Source: Talinum fruticosum
Taxonomy: Eukaryota; Streptophyta; Magnoliopsida; Caryophyllales; Talinaceae
DNA length: 64,000 nt
Assembly (NCBI GenBank): GCA_021018815.1
Contig: JAITYX010000008.1
Span: 6,260,001 to 6,324,000 of the forward strand
Reading direction: 5' to 3'
Part shown: piece by piece, positions 38,400 through 52,239 of the stretch
Position numbering within the stretch: position 1 is the stretch's first letter
How the letters are laid out: every line of letters begins with the position of its first letter
Program-made: the position numbers and the translations under genes
Notes under the pieces: generated by a model
Database searches by the model: none
The model's input: only the letters and a program-made list of their open reading frames with translations
What the model was told of the DNA's origin: nothing

Positions 38400-40140
38400 A
38401 TTGGGAGAAAAATTCAGTTACTAGAATTTCCCCATTTGATCGACCAATGTCATGCAACAAACATAATTCACTCGCTTTAAAAATTCAGCTTTGGCCTACT
38501 CTCGCTCTTCACATGCAGCTGTTGCTTTGCCCAGTCCATGACCAAGCCAGAGAAGTGGCACGATCGTGCCACTACGGGACGCCCATGCCGAGGCTTGGCC
38601 TGACTGTGCCAAGCCCATTTGCTGCAACTATTGCTTCTTTGGTAGCTTCATTTCGTGGTTGCTCGTATTCCTTTTGTTTTGAGTAGTTTTTAGCATCTTT
38701 TTGGGTTATTCTTATGTTTATTAATGAGCATTTACATGAAGTTTAATGGTGATTTATTTTGAGTTATTATGAAGTTTAATGTTGTCTTTTTTCATGTTTG
38801 GTCTCGTTGGAAATCTACCCCTAAAGATCATTGTTGTACTCTCGTTTTTATTATAGTGGATTTTATGCTCTTTTCTACCCATAATTTTCTCCCAATTTGA
38901 GTTTCCACATAAAAATCCCAGTATTTATTTTGATATTATTATTTTTGCATAATACTTATCTAATATGTACATCCTCCTTCTGTCTTATGCTTAATATAGT
39001 TCAATTCAAAATATATTATTATTTTTTCTAATAATTATGATTAAAATTTTCATTTAAAAGAACTCCAATGTAATATGATTAAAATTTTTAACTCATCTTG
39101 ATATCAAATAAAGATAGCAAAAAATGATTGCTATCAACTTTTACAAAAATCAGTACATTGTAGTCTAAAGTCAAGATATCATTTTATGTTAATTTATAAT
39201 AATCGACTAATTTTAAATGATATAAGTAATTCGCCAAATATAAATTAATGAAGAGATGCTTTTGTTAGAAAAATATGAAACACTACTTTTAAATTTAAAA
39301 AGGTTATATTTTTAACTTTTTCATAAACAATACTTGAAATGATATAAGCTACAGCAAAAGTTAGTTGAAACACTACCTTACCGAATACTAATATTTGATT
39401 AGTTAGAATTTTAATTAGATCAAAACACTAAACGTTACTTCAAACACTACACGAGTTGCCAAATAGGGCCTTAGAGGAGAAACTTTTTTACAAGTTGTAC
39501 AAAGAAGTTCGCACGAATTTTGGGTTTAGGCTTTTAGTATGGACTTGATATCCCTATCCCTTTAGATCCCGAAGGTCAACTGGAATTACCCTTAAAATAG
39601 GAGCCACATGGGTAGCCCACATTTACCCTCGTAAAAAAAATAGAGTATTCCCAAAGTTCGACAAAAAATGAAAATCCAACTTAAAAATATAATATAAATT
39701 TATAATTTTCACATATACCATTAAAATATAAATTTTTCTTTTCGTAGAAAAAACATTCACATTTATAATTTTCACTTTTAATTGAGCAGTCAAAAATTCC
39801 ATAAAAAAAAATCAAAACCAAAAAACTCATTTTTAAAACAAAAGAAAAGAAATAATTAAGATGGAAAAATTCCATGAAAAAAATTGTAGTCATTATATCA
39901 TATTGACTCAATTGACAAGTCTCAATTTGAAACTTCTAAAAGTCGAGCAACCTTATTTGTTTCTTAAAATGCTTAACTTATTTGTTATATAATACAGTTT
40001 CTATTTCTTAAAATTTGTTGTTTTTTAGAGATGAAAGTATAAAAAAATATATGAAATTTATGACAATATACGAAGTACTTATATTACTAATTCATAATAC
40101 CAAATAAGACCATGAACACTTAATCAAGACCTGTATTTTG
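38400..40140. other. Spacer between LRR copies F and B, possible old mobile-element sequence
   Basis: A GC-richer segment at 38450-38690 includes the palindromic GTGGCACGATCGTGCCAC and may be retrotransposon debris. CTCCTTCTGTCTTATGC at about 38970 resembles a Stowaway-like end. No gene was recognised. Confidence 0.4.
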
Positions 40141-40235
40141 AGGCACCAACTGCACACCATGATACAATTGACAATAAGTAGTTTACATTTTGTAAGTGTG
40201 ATAGTAATACACACTCTACATTTCACCAAAACCCT

Positions 40236-43200
40236 TCACCTCATCTGTTTCTTCAATTCCTTCGTGCCCTCATTTGATGTTCCCTTGTACGCCTCTTCAA
40301 CCTCTCGCAACACCCAATATTCCAGCTGGTAAGCCCATCTTGATAGCCAAAGAGGTTCTCGAGCCGATAACATGAAGTACCCCGAGATTACACCAACGAG
40401 GCCACCCAACCGCACACCCCATGAGTATGACTTCCCACAAATATATGTTCAAGCCCCATTCTCGTATCTGGTGGGTTGACTGATGTTGGCAAAAGATGTG
40501 GAGGAGCGTCCTCATTTGTGCACTTCTTCGATAGTGGAGATCCACATAGTTTGGGGTTTCCAAAATATGAGTCATTATTGAAGGTGTTCAGCTGAGTACT
40601 TTGTGGTATAGGGCCAACAAGTTGATTTTGAGAGACATTGAAGACCGCAAGAGATGTCGACTTTTCTATTTCTCGAGGAATTTCCCCACGAAGATTGTTG
40701 CACGATAGGTCCAATGATTCAAGGACTTTTAAGCTACCTATTGTTGACGGAATCCGATTGGTGAAATTGTTGTGGGAAAGGTTGAGCCAGTGCAAGACTT
40801 TCAAGTCCCCAATTGAAGTCGGGATATCTCCTTGAAACATGTTGCATGAAACATCAATAGTTGTCAATGTGTTCAATATCCTTATTTCATGATCCAATCC
40901 CTTCATTGTAACTGAAACTAAGAAGTACTCATAGGAGTTTGGGTCAGCCAGGTATTGTTGAGATGATCTTTCTTCACCTTTACGCACAAACATCATGGCT
41001 TTCATGTTCTCGATTAATTTGCTTGGTAAGGTTCCACTGAAATGATTATGGGACAAGTCAAGCATTCTCAGCTTGCTAAACGAATCCTTTGAATGTGATC
41101 TAACTATCAATGGGCCATGGAAGTAATTGAAACGTAGAATTAATGTCCGCAACTTTGGAAGAGTACCGAGCCGGTGTGGAAATGTATCGTTCAACTCTAT
41201 TATCGCCAAGATTAACAACTTCCAAGTTGTTGCATTGGGCCAGAGATCTCGGTACGATTCCTTCCAACTGGTTGAAACTCAAGTCAAGATCCATCAAATT
41301 ATCACACTGGAAAAGTTTGCAGGTATACTTCCGCTAAGATTGTTGTGCTTGCAAATTCAACACCTGAAGCTTCTTGAACGAGTTGACTAAACAAGAAGGG
41401 ATTTGACCAACTAACTTGTTGTTTGATAAATCCAATACTGAAAGGCTAGCTGATGAGTTGCAAATTGATGGATCAATTGAACCGTTGAATCTGTTATTTG
41501 AGGCGAAGAATAAATCAAGATGCGAGGGAAAAGCTGGAAGAGCTCCTTGTAATACATTATAATAAATGTCAACAAGTCCTCCTGTAAAAAAGCCAAGGTG
41601 GGTTCGGAAAAGGTGGCTTTGAATTCATTAGTCATGACTGAAATTAATAAATTATTCAATATATTGATCATATTATGTAGATCTTTATCGACTTTGAAAA
41701 TCATAATAAGTGTGATAGGGCGACTTAAAATGTTTAGTAAAAGAACAAGAAATAGACATTGGAGTGATTAAAAAGTGATATGGAAATGGAATTCACCATG
41801 TAATTTGTAGGGAAGCGAATCCAGATTCAAATTTATATCCACCAAAATTGACCTTTGATACCAATAATCGGAATTGAATTCCAAACAAAAAAAAAAAAAC
41901 CTCAATCTCAACTATAAAGTTACTTTTATTATAAGATAATTTATGGTGATTGATTTTTTACGTGTTTGCATCTCATTTGCTAATTTATTCATTGATTTAT
42001 ATTCTCGCCAAATGAAGCAATAAGAGATTTAAAATGGAAAATCAAATGAAAATAAACCAATCTTTGGAAAAATTAGACGAAAAAAGTTATTCTATTTTCT
42101 TGTACATAAAAAGTATGACCTTTAAGAGTTATCTTTTTGGTCAAACCACCATTGAATTCGACCACCTTTGACTCACCAGGAAGCAAATGTGAACGGTGCT
42201 TTTGAGCATTTTAATGACTCATCTATTACATTGGATGGTTCCTCCTTTTAATTTGGCTAAAAAAGGAAATTTATTCGGTTTGGGGGATTAAAATTTTGAT
42301 ATAGGGAGGAAAAATAAGTGCGCAATGTGGCAAATTAAATATGACTTGTCCACCAGATTTTTTAAAAAAAAACAAATACAATGAGTCACAATTCATGTCT
42401 ACGAAATTAGTTTTCCGGTGGGTTAAAAGTGGTTAAACTCATTACTAGTAAAAATATCCTCTAAAGATCATACTGTTCACGTCCAAAAAAGAATGACTTA
42501 CTTTCATTCAATTACCCCTACAAGTTGATTTATTTTAATCTAATTTTCCAAAAATATTTCAAATAGTTTTTTACAAAGGAGTTCTTTAGTTGTAAAACTC
42601 TCTTTCAAAAAATTGTTCATCGAACAATTTAGAGCATGTTTGGCCCATTTTTAAAAAAAATATTTTTATTTTTAAAAGTATTTTTTTTAAAATCATTTTT
42701 AAAAAAAATTGAAATATTTGGTGGCCTAAATTTTATATAAGTGTTTTTGAATAATTAATTTATTTGACTAAGATTTTTAGAAAGAGAAAGAGGACACGGA
42801 CATAAAATAAAATAAGAGAGAGAGGAGAGAGATATTATAGAGATAGAGGAAGAGAAGAGATAAAAAAATTGTACAAAGAAAGGAGAGAGAGAATGAGTTG
42901 TGGCTGGTTGTTAAAGTGTTTTTCAGAAATCACAAACAAAAATAACTATTTGTTATTTCTGTTATTGATAAGTTTTTTTTCAAAATTATTTTTAAAAAAT
43001 AATTTTAATTTAAAAAATAATGTTCGGGCCTAATTTTAGTTTTTAGAATTCAATTACTTCAAATATCAACTTAATTAACTTTTGACTAAAATCAAACAAT
43101 TAAATAACTCAAAAGTTATTTGCCAAACGGCAGTTATATGAATTTAATCTCCTCCATGCCTTGCCTGAAGTTCCCTTGAGACATGTCTCTTATATGAATT

Positions 43201-44343
43201 TGCCTATCATTGTAAAAAAAATTAAAAGTAAAATAAAAAATGTTGTGATATGAAAATTTAAAAAGCTATTTTAATATTTGCTATAGACCCTCCAATGTTA
43301 CTCTTTTAACTCAATAACTTAGAATATGGTCTTACCTGGCACCTCAGTTATATAGCCGGACAGCTGATTTCGGCTTAAATTTAGGTACTGGAACATCTTA
43401 GAGTTTTTAATCTGGGGCGGGATTTGGCCGGTCAAGTTATTACGGCTTAAGTCCATCATCCAAAGCTGTTGCAAGTGGGCAATTTCAGGGGTATGCTCCC
43501 AGTGAAGCTGTTCCCATCAAGATACAAAAACGCAAGAGCCGAGAAGTTTTCAATGCTCGGTGGTATCCTCCCACTCAGCTCGTTGTTTGAGAGAACCATA
43601 TCCCGAAGATTGAGAGCAACAGAATCATGAGCCTCTGGGATGCTGCCAGAGAAGCGATTGTCTTCAAGGTAGAGGAATATAAGTTTCGGAAGGCCAAACA
43701 GGGCCTTAGGAATCGACCCGCTGAGGAAATTACCAGACACATCAATATATGTCAGAGATTGGCAGCCTCCCAATGACCCCGGCAACTTCCCCGTCAGCTG
43801 GTTCCCCCAAAGATCTAGATTATCCAGCTTGCCATTAGTTCCAAGCTTTTGGGGCACACTCCCGCTCAAATTATTCTTGCTCAACCAAAGAACCACGAGC
43901 TCCGGCAGGTCTCCGATGAATTCGGGTATAGCGCCGTTGAAGTTGTTGAAAGAGAGGTCGATAGATTGGAGGGAAGACAGGAGAGAGAGGGAGGATGGAA
44001 GTGGGCCCGAGAGTCTGTTGCTTCCAGCGTCAAGAAATTGGAGGTATGCGAGGAAGCCGATATCAGGGGAGAGACTTCCGGCGAGGTTATAGTAGGAGAT
44101 ATCAAGGGAAACAACGGAGCCATTGGGGGTGGAGGAGCAGTTGTAGCCAAGCTTATTATGGGAGGAGCAGCATTCAACACCAGGCCAAGTGCAGTGGTGG
44201 GTGGTGGAGTTCCAGGAGGAGAGAAAATCTTGAGGGTCATCAGTAATGGCTGATTTGATGGCCAGTAAAGCATTGTATTCAGGCAAAGTGAGGGGATGGA
44301 TGAAATGGGGTTGGAGGAAGATGAGGAGGATCAACAATCGCAT
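40236..44343 (-). pseudogene. LRR copy B: most complete chimeric BAM-like/RLP-like receptor gene, frame-broken
   Basis: Exon 1 44343-43336, intron 41582-43335 with a strong donor CCAG/GTAAGA and acceptor TTTTTTACAG, exon 2 41581-40236. The intron is phase 1, joining EVPG to GLVDIYYN. Exon 1: signal peptide from MRLLILLIFLQ, LRRNT (DDPQDFLSSWNSTTHHCTW), LRRs like BAM-type receptor kinases (IPEFIGDLPEL, NGKLDNLDLWGNQLTG, GSIPKALFGLPKL). One frame break: G4 at 43488-43491 where five fit SIPPEIAHLQQL. Exon 2: RLP-type LRRs (SVLDLSNNKLVGQIPSC, NDTFPHRLGTLPKL), island VSVTMKGLDHEIRIL, FQGDIPTSIGDL, NPKLCGSPLSKKC, helix LWEVILMGCAVGW, tail ending KELKKQMR. Exon 2 has at least four frame changes (near 41345, 41195, 40450, 40400), including apparent insertions. 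There is no kinase domain. It could be a live gene in a poor assembly or a young pseudogene. Confidence 0.75.
42632..43073. mobile_element. Insertion of about 440 bp in the intron of LRR copy B, MITE-like
   Basis: The duplicated intron of copy C (about 62188-62205) reads ACAATTTAATTAA where copy B has this extra segment starting GAGCATGTTTGGCCC and ending before ATTAACTTT. The flanks share TTA, as expected for PIF/Harbinger-type insertions. An internal GGCCC-type inverted match occurs near 43028 but the terminal repeats are weak, so family assignment is tentative. Confidence 0.5.
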
Positions 44344-44592
44344 TGTTATCTCCCTCGGGGAACCCGAAACAGGGAACAACACTTGTACAAGGGAATGGAG
44401 TTGGAGGAATGGGATTGTTTTTTACGAATGTAAGTAAAAGTGCTGGAGAAAGATATAAATTGTGGTCCAGAAAAGTAGAATAACGCGTTGACTCATAGAC
44501 TACAACTTTGCGTTCATGTCTTGTATTGTGTGAAAGATGGAAGATTCGGACTCTAAATGTGCTTTTTGGTGCGAATGCTTGATGTGATTTAA

Positions 44593-45433
44593 GAGCTATT
44601 CGACTTTACATATAAAATATATATATAAATAAATAGAATTATAAATATAAATGAATATAAAAAAATATAAATAAACATAAACATACAAAATATATATAAA
44701 AATAAATAGAAGTATAAATATAAATAAATATAAAAAACATAAATAAATATAAACAAAAATAAACGACATATAAAAGAACATAAATAATATAAAAATTTGT
44801 ATTTTATTAAAAATGATTATGATAATAATTACAAATATTATATTTTATTTTTTAATGAAAAATAATTTTATATTATTATTTTTCACAAATAATAAATTAA
44901 CATTTGCCCTTATCTTTATTACGGCCATCTGCTGCATTTCCCCCATTTTTGCCCCTGTATTACACGATGCAATATTTATATTTTTGTGTTTACGTCATCA
45001 TCGTCATAGGTAGTATTATTTTGACTGATCGAGGAAGAGTACATTTTTGAGTTTATGATAATTTTAACATGACCACTTATAATTTTCTCAAGGGTAAAAT
45101 ATTATTTTGATGAGTCATTTTCTTGTGTTTACGTCATTTTCTTATTAGCATGTATTGATACTGGAAAATGATAATCAATAAGAGTACGTCAATTTTGAAT
45201 ACAAATTGAATCAAATTATGTAGAGGTCTATGTTTTGCTTAGTAATCTCGAGTCAAAATTGTGGAAACAATTTTTTTCGAGAAACAAATATTAGCTCAAT
45301 AAAACCCATCAAAACATACGTGCAAGGCAAACAGTAATAATAATAAGAATGATAAGAATATTAATAATAACAATAATATAATAATAACAATAATATCAAT
45401 ATTAATAATAATAATATATAGAATAAAGAATAG

Positions 45434-45494
<61 letters not shown>

Positions 45495-45613
45495 TAGAAT
45501 AATAATAATGTAATAGAATAGTATAAAGGAGGTTTACATAAACGAACGTAAAAGAACATAAATAAACATTAACGCAAATAGATTCTATTTTTTATGTAAA
45601 TTCAGACAGTTTC
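44593..45613. mobile_element. 1.02-kb AT-rich insertion with imperfect terminal inverted repeats, flanked by TTAA
   Basis: The left end GAGCTATTCGACTTTACATA and the reverse-complemented right end GAAACTGTCTGAATTTACAT are similar. TTAA lies on both sides (44589-44592 and 45614-45617). Copy C has the uninterrupted site TGATGTAATTTAATCATTTA at 63201-63220. The interior is low-complexity AT-rich DNA with (ATA)n and repeated ATAAATATAAA words, and no transposase. A TAA/TTAA target would suit Harbinger or piggyBac-like elements; the class is unresolved. Confidence 0.65.
45438..45494. repeat. (AAT)n microsatellite
   Basis: About 57 bp of pure AAT/ATA trinucleotide repeat inside the 1.02-kb insertion. 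Confidence 0.9.
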
Positions 45614-45649
45614 TTAATCATTTATGAATGATAGAAAGTGGGAGGCTAT

Positions 45650-47580
45650 GACCATGAACAATGCATTATTCAATACCATACATTATCATTCATTACTTAT
45701 TGAAGTAACTTTAGTTATATTGTATTCAGTACCTTTGGAGAGCCTTTTTACACCAGTCAGTAGCTTTTAGTGTACTGCCATTCAATCATAAGCGGATTCA
45801 GTACCATTTAGCAATCATGATCTTTATTTCATTCCAAAAGAATAGGCACAAATATTGAATGTTGTTTTATTATTATTAATGTTTGTTGTTTTCCCTCCAT
45901 AATTGTTAGACCCCGCACAATTAATATTTCTGTTTAAGTTGGTCCATCTGAACGGACCTGATTACACATTCAAATAAAATAAAAGGAACAAAATGAAGGA
46001 AATAATAAAAATAAAAGCATATTTGTTTGTGTGACATTCTCTTTTGTGTATTTATGCCAAGTGGAGCCTCCAATGGAGCCATTTTCTTTGACTATGTAGT
46101 AAACGTTATAACCATTTTCCTCGGTTTTTTTTCCTCCAAGCTCAATTTAGACTACGTTGTGAACATTATTGTGTTGCGCGTGACATGGGACCAATCGCAG
46201 TTTTATGGGTTTACATTTATATGGTAAATTCCTCATATGATATAATTTGGAGGGAGATAATTTGATTTTTTTTGTAAAGGGAACCATGAAAATAGCATAA
46301 CGTTTTTATGCACTCGAGAATATTTGTTTGCTATCGTATATTAACGAGATAATTGGACAAACGAAAAATAATGAGAATTTTATCTGCCTAATTTTTCTCT
46401 CTCTTATACAAATATATGCTATTAGGAACATTTAAGAAAAACAACTATAAAAATAGAAAATAAATTTTAAAAAATTAAAATAAAATATTATTTATAATAA
46501 TTTGAGTTTATAAATATGAATATATGATATAATAAGTTATATGGATACAATGGAGGAAGTCAACCATCATAGTGTGGAAGTGGAAAAAGGAACCAATTGT
46601 TTCGTTGAATTGACAAAGTAAATTCGGCATTCATTGCTTCCTTGTCCGGTGCTTATAACGTGATCATGGGTTGGACCCTACACACGTTTAGGCAAATGGT
46701 AACAGATGGCCAATTTTGACGGGTTTTTCGACAAAGCAAAAAAAACTTTAAAATAATAATTTAAAATATTTTCTGTATTTAATAATCACATTTGGTGAAA
46801 TTATCTTTGTACAAAAGTTTATGTGACTCTGGAAAAAATGTGTTCGGTCACTGCGTGCTATTGATTTAACCTATTGTTAATACTAGTGTCATATCATTGC
46901 AATCCAAGGATTTTAATTATTTTTTATTTTTATTTTATTAATTATAAATAAATAATATAATTTATAATTTTAAAATTACATGATAATTTTATAATAATAT
47001 AATTATTATTTTTATATAATTTTAAAAATTTCTTTTGTTTTCATATTACTTATATTGACTACTTTTAAAAATTCTCTAATATGTAAGACTTTTTTTATGG
47101 GCAAATAAATATCTTTTCTTAATTAATTTAATAACAATTATATTACAATCATACTAATTATTTTATATCTATACAATTAAAATATTTTTTTCTTTAAATA
47201 TGATATTGTATTAATTCAATCTAAGATGAACATTTATGCAGTCAAGTAATCCTAAATGGTTATTACATATGTCATTTTACGTATCACTCATATAATCAAT
47301 ATGCTTTTTATTTTGAACCAACACTTATTCATTAATTCTATCCCATTTTTATAATCATATGAAAAGTTATACTAATGCATATATAGAATAGTAATGTTTG
47401 AATATGAATAAATTTATTTTTGGGTCAATACAATCAATTAATTCATAGTATATAATTTTATATAATTCAATTACTTAAAACATAATTAAATGTATTGCTT
47501 ACATAAATACAATATTTTTGAGGCATTGTCATATAAGCATGCTATAAGCCACTCATTTGGAGCACCTACCCAACTTTTAA
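45650..47580. other. AT-rich spacer with one copy of an 89-bp dispersed repeat
   Basis: It contains the first copy (46143-46231) of a direct repeat whose second copy is at 50028-50116. The remainder is very AT-rich and has no recognised gene. Confidence 0.5.
46143..46231 (+). repeat. 89-bp direct repeat, copy 1
   Basis: It matches 50028-50116 with three mismatches by eye. Both copies start CAATTTAGACTACGTTGTGA and end TTTATATGGTAAATTC. Possible remnant of an element's termini or a segmental duplication. Confidence 0.85.
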
Positions 47581-49307
<1,727 letters not shown>

Positions 49308-49309
49308 AC

Positions 49310-50110
49310 GATATTCATCTTTATTTTTTTATTTTAAAGTTTTTAAAGAAGTAAACACGACCCTCCATCAATCTATCTCGAAATCTATGAGAAATATTTC
49401 CCTTTATTACTGCATGGATGTAATCGGACTACAATGGAAAAATACATAATGAAAAATATTATTATTATTAGAGGACAAATAAAACTGTATAACAAAAAAT
49501 TTTATCAATTTGGCTAAAAGAAAACTTAGGGACAATTGAAATTTTTTCATCAATTAAGACCAACTCGGTGCTTATGATATCTTCTTTCTTTCGGTTGCTT
49601 TTGACATTCCACAAACGTGAGACTCATGTCTTGATTTTCCAATCTCTCTTCTCATGTGTTAGATCTTTCAATAGTGCGTAACTTTTAATAGATTATGAAA
49701 TTTCTTGCCTAAACACCAAAAATTTAAAAAAAATATTAATAAACATGTATGTATTGAAGCTAATGGAAATTGAAGACACATTTTTGACTTACAATGAAGA
49801 TGATGATGCCATAATTTGTTGAATAAAAAGAATTCTCAATTGTAATAATTTAGAAAAGTTAAGAGGTAGGTGTGCTTTAATTTGAATGACTTAGATTTAT
49901 ATATAGGGTTGAATGTGGTGAATGCCTTATTGTTAATATTATTTAATATTCAATGTAAGAATGTTATAATAATAATAATAATAATAATAATAAAGGTAGT
50001 ATTATTGAAATTGTTGGTGTACAATTTCAATTTAGACTACGTTGTGAACATTATTGTGTTGCGCGTGATATGGGACAAATTGCAGTTTTATGGGTTTACA
50101 TTTATATGGT
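49310..50110. other. AT-rich spacer with second copy of the 89-bp repeat
   Basis: The segment near 49386-49480 resembles 47737-47840 (both contain CCCTTTA-TTCTGCATG or CCTTTATTACTGCATGG followed by ATGTAAT), suggesting an internal duplication in the Helitron-like region. No gene was recognised. Confidence 0.45.
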
Positions 50111-50116
50111 AAATTC
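50028..50116 (+). repeat. 89-bp direct repeat, copy 2
   Basis: Partner of 46143-46231, same orientation, three mismatches by eye. It ends just before the start of the segment duplicated from the 3' flank of LRR copy A. Confidence 0.85.
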
Positions 50117-50808
50117 AAACTTTTTCGAGTGCATCCAAAATTTTTTTCCTACTTTTTTGGGGAGGCGGTGAATTTTCATCTTTGAGTGTATCGAAATATT
50201 TTCATACTCTTAAAAGGGAGGAGGGTAATTTGTTTGGACGGCTTTTAAATAGACATACATATATACTTTTTAAATTATGAAAGCCATATCCTAAAATATG
50301 GAGGTGTGTTGAGATGTCAACACCCCCAAAAAAAAGTTTAGGATAATATTTTTGTTTTTTTCAATTATTATCAAGCCAATGGTTAAAATTAAAAAGGACA
50401 GAAGTTCAACTACCAAGGGAAATAGTACATCAAAATATGTAGAAAGACCATTAAATACCATATCTCGTGAAATTTAAAACATTAACAACCACCCACTAAT
50501 ACTAATTGGTTACACCTCGAGCTAGTAGATGAGAAGTTCAACAAATCTCTACTTTCATGGATAGATCAATCAGCTAAGTGGATGGTTAAAGAGACTTTCC
50601 GAAAATGTTTCCCTCCATTTGAGACACACATCCACTCCCACCAATGCCTTTTGAATTTGAAAACAAATAACTAAAATGAATTAAGATTATATTGGCATAG
50701 ATGCCAAGCCGGGCTACAAGCAAACATGAATACATTCTGGTGCACCCAAACAACATAACATGATAGAGATGCTAACAATGAAAAGCTTACACATTTGTAT
50801 TACATATC

Positions 50809-51729
50809 TCAGTTCCTTGTTGCTCTCTTTTCATGTTCCCTTGCACGTATCTTCAACCTTTGTAACAGCCGATACTCCAGCTGATAAACCAATCTCAATA
50901 GCCAGAGAGGTTCTCGAGCTGATAGCATGAAGTACCCTGAAAAAACACCAACCAACCACCCGAATGCACACCCGATGAGCACTATTTCCCACAAATGTAT
51001 ATCATGGGACCATTCTGTATCGGATGTGCTGACTAGTGTTGGTGGAAGCTGCTGAGGTGCTTCTCCATTTGTGCATTTCTTTGATAATGGACATCCACAT
51101 AATCCGGGATTTCCAAAGTATGAGTCATTTTGAAATGTGCGTAACTGAGGAGTCTGTGGTATAGGGCCGACAAGATAGTTTTGAGAGACATTGAAGACTG
51201 CAAGAAATTTCAAGCTTGCTATTTCTTGAGGAATCTCCCCACTAAGACTGTTACATGAAAGATCCAATGATTCAAGGACTTTCAAGTTCCTTACAGATGG
51301 AGGGATGTGGTTGGAAAAATTTATTGTGTGAAAGGTTGAGCCAATGCAAAGCATCCAAGTCCCCAATTGAAGGTTGGATATCTCCTTGAAACATGTTGCT
51401 TGAAACATCAATGGTTGTTAAGGTGTTCAATATTCTTGCTACATAAAGTTCAGAGCCTTTCACTGTAATTGTAATTGAGAAATCATAGTTGAAAAGGCTC
51501 ACATGAGAGCCGCGGTAGTGCTCACCTAGGTATTGCCTGGATTTCTCTTCACCTTTCTCCATATTCCTCATGGCCTTCATGTTCTCAATAAGTTTACTCG
51601 ACAAGGTTCCTTTGAACTGATTCTTAGACAAGTCAAGAATTCGTAGTCTGCTAAACAACGGCTATGAGAATGAACTTGTCATCATCCCATGAAAGTAATT
51701 GGAATGTAGAACTAGCACTTCTAAATTTG
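50809..51729 (-). pseudogene. LRR copy E: C-terminal RLP half, cut off by a solo LTR
   Basis: Minus strand. It reads LFSRLRILDLSKNQFKGTL, the island ITITVKGSELYVARIL, FQGDIQPSIGDLDALHW, then after a shift near 51315 (one extra base in an A5 run) SNHIPPSVRNLKVLESL, YFGNPGLCGCPLSKKC, the helix LWEIVLIGCAFGWLVGVFSG and the tail LVYQLEYRLLQRLKIRAREH, giving the fullest C-terminus in the array. A TAG lies near 51661. The 5' side stops at 51729, where TGTAACAACC of the LTR begins, with ATTTG as the adjacent five bases. Confidence 0.8.
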
Positions 51730-52194
51730 TGTAACAACCTGATCCTAAACCCTATTACTTATCTTACTAATTACATAATTTCTATAATCGAGCGCGCGCA
51801 ATTCAATTCGATATTTTATATTTAAATTATTTTTATATGTTTGTTATGCGGCTAAGGCAACGAAGTGGCCTCAAAGCAAATAAATTTCATAATAATGATG
51901 GTAACGCTACGAGATATGTTTAAAATAAAAATTTAAAAATTTGTATGAATATATATAAAACGTTTAAATGTAAATGTACATAATTATAAGGTTATTAAAA
52001 ATTATACTTTAAGCAAACCATTACATTTAAAATAGATCGAACAACTTATTTACAACACTATTAAAATAAAATGAACGATAAACGTAATAAAATAAAAGGT
52101 TAAATTACCATTTAAGGAAGATAAGGGTGATATTATTAAAGCATATTACTTAAAATGAGTTAATAAACCCAGTTAACAAAAAAATAAAATAAAT

Positions 52195-52198
<4 letters not shown>

Positions 52199-52237
<39 letters not shown>
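52199..52237. repeat. (TA)n microsatellite in LTR copy 1
   Basis: About 38 bp of TA repeats upstream of the putative LTR TATA box. Confidence 0.85.

Positions 52238-52239
<2 letters not shown>

Noticed and set aside
38970..40045. Possible 1.07-kb Stowaway-like element
   Set aside because: The left end resembles CTCCTTCTGTC but the proposed right end (GAGATGAAAGTA) is too weak to support a pair.
42780..42900. CRISPR-like or regular repeat signal in GA-rich tracts
   Set aside because: Plain purine-rich low-complexity DNA with no regular spacers; a CRISPR array is not expected in plant nuclear DNA.
43849..44253. 134-codon plus-strand frame opposite LRR copy B
   Set aside because: Antisense shadow of the LRR coding exon.
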